Assembly (NCBI GenBank): GCA_902728285.1
Contig: CACVBU010000758.1
Coordinates: forward strand, 1,116,001 to 1,180,000
Length of the DNA: 64,000 bases
From: Clytia hemisphaerica
Lineage: Eukaryota > Cnidaria > Hydrozoa > Leptothecata > Clytiidae
Direction: 5' to 3'
Below the pieces are notes generated by a model. That model had not been told where the DNA came from. It worked only from the letters and a program-made list of their open reading frames with translations, and did no database searches. Each line of letters begins with the position of its first letter. Position 1 is the first letter of the stretch. The position numbers were made by a program, and so were the translations under genes. This document shows, in pieces, positions 22,001 through 34,000 of this stretch.

Positions 22001-25000
22001 ATTTGAGGTAGAATCTGATTATTTTGTGTCTTGTTTTAAGAATATTTTTACTTATTCTAAGTAACGATTTGAGGTAGAATCTGATCATTTTGTGTCTCGT
22101 TTTAAGAATATTTTTACTTATTCTAAGTAACGATTTGAGGTAGAATCTATTCATTTTGTGTCTCGTTTTAAGAATATTTTTACTTATTCTAAGTAACGAT
22201 TTGAGGTAGAATCTATTCATTTTGTGTCTCGTTTTAAGAATATTTTTACTTATTCTAAGTAACGATTTGAGATAGAATCTGATCATTTTGTGTCTCGTTT
22301 TAAGAATATTTTTACTTATTCTAAGTAACGATTTGAGGTAGAATCTGATCATTTTGTGTCTCGTTTTAAGAATATTTTTACTTATTCTAAGTAACGATTT
22401 GAGGTAGAATCTGATCATTTTGTTTCTCGTTTTAAGAATATTTTTACTTATTCTAAGTAACGATTTGAGATAGAATCTGATCATTTTGTGTCTCGTTTTA
22501 AGAATATTTTTACTTATTCTAAGTAACGATTTGAGGTAGAATCTGATCATTTGGTGTCTCGTTTTAAGAATATTTTTACTTATTCTAAGTAACGATTTGA
22601 GATAGAATCTGATCATTTTGTGTCTTGTTTTAAGAATATTTTTACTTATTCTAAGTAACGATTTGAGGTAGAATCTGATCATTTTGTGTCTCGTTTTAAG
22701 AATATTTTTACTTATTCTATGCAACGATTTGAGGTAGAATCTGATCATTTTGTGTCTTGTTTTAAGAAAACTTTTACTTATTCTAAGTAACGATTTGAGG
22801 TAGAATCTGATCATTTTGTGTCTTGTTTTAAGAATATTTTTACTTATTCTAAGTAACGATTTGAGGTAGAATCTGATCATTTTGTGTCTCGTTTTAAGAA
22901 TATTTTTACTTATTCTAAGTAACGATTTGAGGTAGAATCTGATCATTTTGTGTCTCGTTTTAAGAATATTTTTACTTATTCTATGCAACGATTTGAGGTA
23001 GAATCTGATCATTTTGTGTCTTGTTTTAAGAATATTTTTACTTTTTGAAAATAGTTCCATTCATGTATGGAATATGCTGTGAAAATTTTAGAAAAACAGC
23101 TTAACTGAAACTGAAAATATTAAGCTTTAAAGGTATTTTTCTCCTATATATTTTGCAAAAAAATGACAGAATTTTCCGTTTTTGAGCTCAAGCTAATAGG
23201 AATGGAATTCCAAGATTTTTTGCTGTTTCTCATATTTAGAATTTTCGGTTTTATCAATGCTGATTCTAGGGCTCCAAAATACTGGTTGACCTTTAAGATG
23301 CTATATCTTTTACCCATCCTCTAAAGTCATAGATGTATCTGCATTTTCTGAACAGTATTAGGTGTAGAAAGTTTCCTATACCCCATTTCCATTATATATT
23401 TTCAATATCCAAGGAGCTAGAGTGAGTTTTATGCAATTTTTATCTAATTTTGGTGTTGAAATATTTCCTTCAGACGCAAATATGTTATTTTGAATCAAAA
23501 ACATGCTCATTTTTAAGCATGACTATCATTCTTTCAAAATAAACAAAAATTTTCTAATTCTGATAAATCTACAGTTCAGAATCCTCACTTTAATGACAAC
23601 CTACGTTTTGGGGGCCGTCTCCGTTTTGGGGGCCATATACAGTAACGATTAATTAATCAAACATTTCATTTTTATGGGGATATTTTCTTGATCGAAAGTT
23701 TACCGTAAGGTGAACTTCCTGTATTTATGTCCGCATTGAATTTATACCGGTTTCAATACTTGACCGGAAGCTCCTTTTACACCGTAAATAGGTAATGCAT
23801 AATACAGAGCTCTTCCGAATGTCACCGTTTTGTTCGTAAAATTATGCTCAGTCAACCCTAACATAAAGATTTAAATGGATTTCTGAAGATTAATTAGTTG
23901 AGACAAAAATTAATAGCTCTGGCTATCTATCATTTTTTGAAGCACAGCGTAATCTCTTCGATGCAAAAATTTCCACCATTTNCGAAGATTATTCTTTGCA
24001 TCGTACAACCATGTATGGTCGAAGTTTATTCTTTGCATCGTACAACCATGTATGGGCGGAGATTTATTCTTTGCATCGTACAACCATGTATGGGCGGAGA
24101 TTTATTCTTTGCATCGTACAACCATGTATGGGCGAAGGTTTATTCTTTGCATCGTACAACCATGTATGGGCGAAGGTTTATTCTTTGCATCGTACAACCA
24201 TGTATGGGCGGAGATTTATTCTTTGCATCGTACAACCATGTATGGGCGAAGGTTTGCGTTACTATTGTGACGGTTCCAGAACCTCAAATCAACACCTTCT
24301 GTTTTTTCATCATTGACTTTGATCAGAACTCCGTAATTTGGTGCACCTTCTGCCCAAGCCTTCATTGATCCAGTAACGTCGAACGCTTGCCAAGAACTAG
24401 GTGTCAAAGCGTAGATCGTGGTTTTCTTACATTCAGGCTCATTGACAGCATCACGCCCGAGATCCAAATACGGTGCGTACCAGGCACGGTGTGGGCAGGA
24501 TTGGCATCGGTATCTTGGTCGGGCGTAACTCTCTTGCCAGGATCGCTTGATACGATGAACATCGATTTCGTAATCGAGCCACGGCGCACTTGAAGGTTTA
24601 TGCCAACTGGCACGATGACGTCGCACGAAATACATGTAAACTCGGGCCCATTCAATCTTGCCAACGGGGCAAACACTTGCTGGGAGACTTTCGAATTGGA
24701 TGAGGGTTCTTTTGATTGGATATTGAGGATGTTTGCCAATGAGGTTCTGCCCGATGGAGATTCTATCATAAGAGACGCCATATCTTTCCAAGAAGGTATC
24801 TGCGACAGCATTCAACTTGTATAACGGTCCTCGGCCTTCGTCATGCTTGGTGTAGCAATGGACTTGGTAAAGTACCAACAGGCACAACACACCTTTCAGA
24901 TACATTCCTATAAAGATGAAAATAAAAATTGGATTTTATTTGAACAGCTTTTGTAGTATTTTTTGTGTTTTTTTTTGCAAAGCATTAATTGAACGGTTGT

Positions 25001-28000
25001 GGTGAGCAGAAAGTCGTATTCATATATTGTAAAGGCTATCAGAGTCAATGGAGCAGAAAAGATTAAGAGTCTTTAATTAACTATTTGAAAACCTCCACTG
25101 GCCATCCTATACATGAAACTGTCAGTATGAACAATTCTGAGAATCTGGAAACCTTCTTATGGAATGCTTGACAATAAAATTATGAGTACACGTTTTTTTT
25201 TTACTAGAACCTAGTTTATAAGAACATATAGGCTGAAATTCGTCGAAAAATTAAGAACATCTTAAGCTAAGGGGACACGGAAACAATTTTTGTGCAATTG
25301 CAACAAAAACAAATTGTCGCAATCGCAATGAAATTTTACACCGTGTCGTATAGGCCTAGCACACAAAACAAAATCATAAAAATGAAATCAAAGCAACTCC
25401 ACCATTTTGAACGCATGTCTTGCGTGTTGAAAATGGGAAGATTATGTCATAATTTGTTTTGAGTTGTATAAACGAATTTAATTGGCTAAATGAAGAAAAT
25501 GTTTCAAGGAATCTTCTCAAGTTGAGGGGACACGAGGGTTTTTGTATGATTCTCATTTGCAACATGAAAATTTTGTTGCAGAAACAAAAATAAAATTCAA
25601 ATCGATTTGAATTTTATTTTTGTTTCAGCAACAAAAACTTTGAGTGAAAAAAGTTGCCAATCAAGGAGATTTAACGTGGGGACACAGTGAAACATATTTA
25701 TGCGATTGCAACAAAAAAATGTTTTTGTTGCAATCGCATAAAAATTGTTTCCGTGTCCCCGTAGCTTTAAGAACATGCCCAGCCTCAGTTTGGAAAAAAA
25801 TGACAAGAAACTACAATTTTTTTCTCTTTTTAAGCAGTTTTAATCGAATTTAAGCTAAGGGGACACGGAAACAATTTTTGTGCAATTGCAACAAAAACAA
25901 ATTGTCGCAATCGCAATAAAATTTTACACCGTGTCGCATAGGCCTAGCACACGAAACAAAATCATAAAAATGAAATCAAAGCAACTCCACCATTTTGAAC
26001 TCATGTCTTGCGTGTTAAAAATGAGAAGATTATGTCATAATTTGTTTTGAGTTGTATAAACCACTTTGATTGGGTAAAATAAAAAAATGTTGCAAAAAAT
26101 CTTCTCAAGGTGAGGGGACACGAGGGTTTTTGTATGATTCTCAATTGCAACATGAAAATTTTGTTGCAGAAACAAAAATAAAATTCAAATCGATTTGAAT
26201 TTTTTTTTTGTTTCAGCAACAAAAACTTTTAGCGAAACAAGTTGCCAATCAAGGAGATTTAACGTGGGGACACAGTGAAACATATTTATGCGATTGCAAC
26301 AAAAATATGTTTTTGTTGCAATCGCATAAAAATTGTTTCCGTGTCCCCGTAGCTTTAGGGGTGGATCTTCAAAAGTCGAGAGTCAAATACTGTCCAAATT
26401 TTGCCAAATTTAAGTGCTCTTTATTTTGTATCATATTGTCGATTTAGAGTAGTCTGAAAAATTAAGAACGCACTTAAGAACATTTTAGGCTGAAAATTGC
26501 TAAAAAAAATAAGCACATCCAGGCTCAGCCAAATTTTAGGTGTTCTAATAAAAAAACGTGTAGCTGAAATGAACTTACGTTAAAAATTATGCGATTCTTG
26601 TTGTGTTCTTCTTATGTTTACTTCTGTTGAAGGTTGAAGATGTTTGATGATTGATTTAACATTTTCAATCCCTTTTTATAGAGAAAGAAAATACCCCGAA
26701 ACTGAGTATTGTCAAGAAAACTTCTCAGAACATCTTGCATATAATTACTGATCTCCCATGCGGTTTTAATTCGAGCAAATGATTAGTCTAACCCTAAATA
26801 GTTTTCGAAACAGTTTCGATCTCTTGCCTCGTGTTTTGTTAATGAGATTGCTTCCGTCACTATAATTATGGGCTGTTTAATACGTCACAATTGAAAGGCG
26901 CATTGCCTGTTGTTGTTCTATCCCTCTTTACTGTATATACAGCACATGACCAGAGCCTACTCACATTTCTACCCAATTTCAGTTGGTAAATGAGTACCAC
27001 TAGCACTCCTGCAATTTTTGGGTCAATCACGGATCTTCGGCGACCAGGTTGCACTGTTTTAGCTTCGCTTAAAGGTTTTGTTTTTAAATAAAAGTGATAC
27101 CGTTTGCTTACTCATAAAATTTAAATTTACAAGCTTTTGACATTGGATCGACACGGATTTGGAGCAGGACTGGTCAAAAAAAGGAAAAAGAAAAACACTG
27201 TCCTAATATGAAATATGTGTCTTATTTGAAACGAGAATATTTATGTAAAAATAAAACCTTTAAGTCTGTTAACGAGTTAGATCTTCTATAACCCTATAAT
27301 TGTCAATGTCAGGTTTTATATAGGGAGGGTTGAGAAATAAGGGTATTTTGAATTTGAAATCTGCATTTTCTGTTCGAAGTTGAGGGAGAAATATCGGGGA
27401 GAAATTAAAATTGCTATTTTTTATTTGTAAAATGTGGAATCAAATGAAAGGTACAAGTTTAACCCTATTGGCCCCAAGCTTTTTTGACTTTGGTATCCCC
27501 AGGGGGGGGGGGGGGTAGAATCTACCACCCTCGATTATTTTTGATCTAGAAGAGCTATGGTCATGAAATTTGGTACAGATGTTCTCCATCATGAAACAAA
27601 TTTCCAGGAAGAAAAAAAAAATTGATGACGTCATTCAAAAACCGATGACGTTATCACAAAATGTCCACCTGTCGGAAAAAAAGCCCAAATATATGGTTTA
27701 CTAAACTGTCTATTACAATCGAACCAATAAAGATATTTAGATTCTGTTTAAAGATTCAGAAAGCTAAAAGGTTGTTCTTTAACATAATTGACGGTTTTGA
27801 AATTTCCATGAAGACTTTTTCTTAAAATCTATGCTGAAGATGAGTAAAATTTTCAAAATTTGATGACGTCATAAATGATGACGTCATCATTTTCAATTTT
27901 TTTTTTCAATTTTTCAAATTTATATTGTCAATGCCTATCACGTGTCAAAATTTGAAAATGATTGAATAAATAGTTCAGAAGTTATCAGCACTTTTAAATT

Positions 28001-31000
28001 TTGAGTTTTAAAGCGGTTTTAGCTGGGTTTTATGTCATGTTTCACAATAAAGTCGTAAAACCTGATCTGAACAACCTATGACCCTAAAATTTTGCAAAAA
28101 TACTGTCAATAAGATTTCGTTAAAAGTCAGAAAGTTTCAAGTCGTTTGAAAAATTTTTCTTAGAGATATTCACAAAAGAACTCCAGCGTGGTAGATTCTA
28201 CCCCCCCCCCTGGGGCTAATAGGGTTAATCTCCTCATAGTTAATTCTGTTGAGACGCCTTTTACCTGTTTTCTATGTCAGAATTAAAGAGCGCGATATCA
28301 ATCGACGTATGACAATACATTTTATCTAGACTACGTCAACGGTTCAGTAAAATGTGTTGCCAGTTTTCAACAATAGTTGCATTTCTGCAACTATATGGGG
28401 CTTTCGAATCTGAGCTAGATTCAATTACTCTCTTCAGTTTTGGCTTCAATAAGGAACATACAAACTAAACCTAGTATTTCCATAGTTATGAATGATCGAG
28501 GCTCCGATTTTTCTTCAATTTGTAATAATTTTTATTATTTTATTTTTTTATTTTTTTTTTTTTATTAATTGTCTTTCAGGCTCTTCCATATTTTACAATG
28601 GCTATTCGTCCTATGTAAAAATAATCATATTTAAATAAAAAGAATTATATTCTATGAAAAAAATATGCTGTAGAAACAAAACACACAAAAAAAAACTCAA
28701 GAATACTGACAGAGCTCACAAAATTACAGATTGTAAAACCGTAAACTGTAGAAACAAAACACAAAACAAAACTCAAGGATACTGACAGAGCTCGCAAAAA
28801 TTGCAGAAAAAAAAAACAGAAAGTATAGCTTGTTGGTGTTGTAGTGGTTAATTAGGAAAAGTTCGGTTGAGTTGTAATAGTATTGAAGTGGCTAATCCTG
28901 CGAAAATTTCAGTGTTGATCAGACCACCAGACTAAAATATCAAGTAAATATTGTAAGGTAAATATTAATAATATAACCACTAGACCTCATGATCATAGAA
29001 TCTACAATATATTGGCTTGAAATAGGATAAAACTGGCACGACCCGAAAAATGTTGCTAAGACTTGAACATGATGAGAAATTGTAGAGTTGAATACTGCTA
29101 ACTCGAACGAAGAAAACTATAGATTGAGTAATGTATAGATTGCTGTGAGGTTACCGATTGTAGAAAAAAAAATTAGATATAACGTGTATAAAATATTGCC
29201 AGACTACGATCTAATAAATACTTTTTTAAAATATTGCGAAATTTTTTGTGATCAGGTTCTTCCCTGATCGCTTTTGGAATATCATTCAAAAGGCGACTTG
29301 CCTTGCCAACAAATAATTTTTCCGATACATTAGTCTCGTATTTAGATTCAACTTCCTCAACATTACGAGTATTACGTCCAGCGACTCTTAATTTAAAACC
29401 TTTTAAGTACGATGGAAACTCATCCTGGTGAATCGATTTGTGTGCGAGTTTCAAAAGTTCAAAATTAATTTGCTGCTGGATCGGTAACCAACCAAGCTGT
29501 ACTACATCCTCGATTGTAGAATATCTCAACGTCACAAAAGCTGCAATTCTGCATAGCAGTTTATCAAGTTTTTTCAACTGGATTTGTGGCAGGTTCCAGA
29601 ACAATGAACAACAGTAGTGTAACTTCGATATAAGAAGGGCTTCGGCCAGTTGCTTCCGCAGACGAAAAGTTGCTGTACGACGAAGATAGCGTAGCACGTA
29701 TAATTTTGCGTAAACTGATTGACAGAGTTTATCGATATGAGTTTGCCAATTTAGATTTTGATCGAATTGGATGCCAAGAAGTTTATAAACGGTAACTCGT
29801 TCAATCAGTTGGTCTGTGTGATAGATATGAAAGGTTGCGTGATCGGGGTTCATGAAATCGTGAAGGTTTGACATTCTCAGTGTTGACAGTAGCATGATTT
29901 TGGTTTTTTTGTTATTAAACGCCAGATTATTAGTGCTTGACCATTCTCTAAGTTGGTTTAAACGATGTGTTAAGTTGACGATTGAAGCTGGGAGGTTTAC
30001 TGTCTTACAGTGTTCATAGATAGTAGTGTCGTCTGCATATTGGTTTTTACTCCCACCATCAACGTTATCTTGTAGGTCGACGGTATAAAGGTTGAATAGA
30101 ATTGGTCCAAGTATAGAGCCTTGAGGTACCCCAAACGATACAGTTCCGTAGTCAGATTTTTTGTCGTCAATCTGGACGAATTGGCGACGATTACATAAGT
30201 ACGAAAGCATAAGCATGGCAGCACTGTTCGAAAAGCCTATCTTTCGTAGTTTTACCAGTAGCGTTTTGTAATCGACGGTATCGAAGGCTTTGGAATAATC
30301 GAGAAAGGCGGCTAGTGTGACTTCGCTTTTGTTCATCGCACCAATGATGTCGTCTCGTATCTTCATTAGGAGCGTTTCGGTAGAATGACGCTTGCGGAAA
30401 CCAGACATGGTTTGTTGATATATCTGGTTTCTTTCGATGTACTCAACGATCTGCTTTGCCATTAAACGTTCGTAAAGTTTTGATAAGATAGGCAAAACAG
30501 TGACGGGTCTGAATTGGTCAGGAGTGACGGACTGTTCAGTTTTTGGAATCGGTGTTACTTTTTACCGATTTTCCATTGCTGATGGAAAGTGGTTTGAGCG
30601 ATCCCTGTGTTTATGATGTGAGTTAGTGGTGACGCTAGATGGTCGGCGATAGGTTTGATCAGCGATACTGGTAGATTGTCATACCCGGCAGAGCAGTCAC
30701 TTCGAAGATTCTTTATCTCTTTGACAACTTGATCATAAGTGACGGGTTGAAACTCAAATTCCTGATCAACCTCAGTGACGAAATTTCGAAGAAGATGTTG
30801 GATTTCTTCAGTGGAAGTTGGTTGCGATCCAAGGATTCTTGGTGCCGTGGATAGGTAATGTGCATTTAGTACGGATGGTTGGATATTTATCACACTTTTT
30901 GTTGGATTGAGAATTCGATGAATCAGCCTCCAGATTTCTTTTGGTTTTTTCGATGAAAGAAGTCTGCGGTAGAAAGTCTTTTTAGTGTGTTTTATCTTTC

Positions 31001-34000
31001 TTTTTAATGCATTGCGAGCGTCACGAAATTCGTTCCAGTTGGAGTCTGATTGAGTTCGATGAGCAGCGATGCGCTTCTCGTGGCAGCTTTGCTGTAGATC
31101 GTTGATTTGTAAGTCTTTCATCCAGGGTGCTTGCGGACGAGTGACTTTGATTCTTTTTAAGGGTGCGTGGCGTTCGACGCACTCAAAGAGTAGATGATTG
31201 AGTGTGCTTAGACTATCATCTGTACAATCAGTTGCATAAACGAGATTGAACGGTGGGGTGGAAGCATCAGCTACGTATGTAGGTAAGTTGAAGTTTCTCA
31301 TGTCACGTATTACTTTGTACCGTGGTTCGAATCGGGCGACACGAGTATTCAAGTAGGCAAACACGGCATCATGATCACTGATTTCTGGTGTTGGTAGAAC
31401 TTCGCAGAATTTGACTTTGCATGACGAGTTGGTCGAAATGTGGTCAATGAGCGACACTCCTTTACGTGATGGAGATTTGACATGCTGGGTGAGGTCGAAC
31501 GAACGAAGGGTTTCGAGATACGAATCTTTTATTTGAGAGTTCGATAATAGATCGATATTAAAATCACCCATTATTACCACGTTTCCCGTCCAGTCAAGAA
31601 TAGCTGTTCCAACGATTCTGTCGAAGCTTTCAAGCCAATCCGCTTTTTCTTGGTTCGTGAAGTTCGGTTGATACGCAACATTGAGGAGTAGTTTAGAATG
31701 TTTGTTTTTTCCTTCAATTTCAACCCATAGATGTTCGAGGGCTGGGTTGATGTTGGTGATATCTTTGCGTATTTTGTGCTTGATGTCATCTTTGATGTAT
31801 ATGCCGACACCGCCACCACGCCTGTTGTCTCGGTTATGATAATAAAGTTTGTAACCTTCAATTTTAACATAATCAAGCAAGAAAGGATTGTCTTTTAGCC
31901 AGGTTTCGGTGAGTGTTACCGCATCGAATTTGTATTTATTAACAAAGAGCACAAATTCATCGAACGTGGATACCATGGACTGTGTATTGATGTGAGCGAT
32001 GCTAAACAAATGTCTATTTTCATTGAGTTTTTCGAATTGTAGATCTTGGAATTGTTCTTGTTGGATCTCTTGATCAATAAGCGAAAGATCTCGTACGTTG
32101 CAGAATGGTAATACAGATGGTAAGCATTGGGAACACATCCAACCAGTGATTGTCGAATTGCGCTTCGGGTCGACGCATCGAAGATGGGTCTTTTGTTGGC
32201 AGCGACAGCAGGTCACAAGTTTACTGTTTTTGCGTACTGTTTTGGCACACAAAGTACATAGAGATGGCCCAGGATTGGATTCAATATCACCTGACAAAAG
32301 GATATCGGTACCTGAGATGTTAAGCTGGAACGAAGCAATATGGTTGGCATACAAACGGATCGGTGCACAGAATCTATGTTTGTTGTTATTTTTCGAAGCA
32401 GCAAATCTCGATCTGTTGGGCGAATTTTCCGATCTGTGCGACAAAAAATATACCAGGAGAAGCAGCGTGACAATCTTCTTCTTTTGATGCATATTTGAGC
32501 ACTCTAAACTGCAAATTCGTCAAATATTTAGAGAAAAACTTCTTGATTTTTACTTTTTGAACGTCAGTTGCAAAAAAAACGTCAGTTCGTTACAGAAGCC
32601 GTTGCAGTGTATAAGGTTGACGCGAAAATTGAGCCAAGTCGTTTACTTTTTGTATCGATCTTCTTTGGTTGGATTAATTTCGTGTCTCGCTTTATTGTCC
32701 CTCCAGTTTTCTGGGAGAAACGCTTCCGAAATGAAATATCTCAACAAACGGGGCGATATCTAAGTTTGGTACAGACACGAGTACAAGACTTTCTTTCTGA
32801 ACTTCCGCGTCCATTTTTCCTTTGATTGACACCACCTGGATGACGAATTGCGAAATGATTAGATTTTAATAACCATGCTTTTTGATTTCTTATCTCTTAA
32901 TTTGTCATATTGTTTCGTTTCGGCAGAAGTGGTTCCTTTGTCTGATCATTTTTTCAGAAAAAGTTACATTGTTTGCATGTTTATAAGAGTCAGAAACAAT
33001 CATAGAAAATACGACTCCGAGGATCCGCCACCTTACACCAAGTTTTAACTTTTGAAGCGTACGGGAATTGACGTCAATTGTAGTCTCAGTCGCAGAATTC
33101 TGCATTATAAAGAAGCACCAATCCGTTAGGATGATGATGATGTGAAAACGTTAAAATCTTTTTTCATTACGGCAAACTTTTTCTCTTTATCTACTTTATC
33201 TCCAGTAAAGATCTTCCTGAATGAAAAACTTGAAAGAAAAAGAGCAAAAAAAGTAGACTGCAAGCTGAAATATATAACACTTAAACCATTGGAAAACCAA
33301 CGGCTCCGGTGAGACTGGTTCGTGTATACGAGTTCAAATATTTCCAAAGTTATTAAATTTCTTGAGTCTTAAAGTGTTAAATATCCACTGGAAAATTTGG
33401 CGAAAATTTCGTCCCCGGTGGGAAATATACCCTAGAATTTCAGCCCCGCTGAGAAATTGACTTTGATTTCATTCTCATTCGAAACTCATTGTTTAGATAT
33501 TGCACTCCAAAACCATCCCCATTGGATTTTTCTGACCTTGAAACAATAGAATGTTTATCCCCATTGAGATTTTAATCGAAATTTTAATATCTGCTGTAGG
33601 AAAAGGTTTCACCGGGGCTGTGAGACAGGAGTGTTCTTATGAACCCCTCTGGCAATTATTTACCATAGCAGTATTTTGAAAACGAGATAAGCGTTGCTCG
33701 TGACGTAATTTATGAAAAGGTCAATTCCCACCAATGTCACCAGGTATAGTTTGAAATGAATCCATGTCTACTTTTTTTTTTTTTTCGACTTTCAAAGGGA
33801 ATTGGATTTTCATCGAATAATGGAGCCTATCGAATAGTAGAGCGTTGTTTATGAGAGTTTCTTGTTGTCTCTGGCTTTCAATATTATCGATTAATGGATC
33901 GTATCGAATAGTGTCGTTTATAAGAGTTTCTTGTTGACAGTACAACGTCGAATTAGAGAATTGCTGCAACATATGAATTAGACTCTGGACAGCTAGGCTT

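Noticed and set aside
21876..23060. 394-codon open frame on the minus strand
   Set aside because: It consists of the 66-bp satellite; the unit length is a multiple of three, so the frame stays open without selection.
23898..24368. Overlapping plus-strand frames with repeated 'ASYNHVW' or 'HRTTMYGR'
   Set aside because: They are translations of the 37-bp minisatellite, antisense to the nested gene.
32557..32825. Small plus-strand frames upstream of the LINE
   Set aside because: They overlap the likely LINE 5' UTR or flank and show no domain; probably chance.
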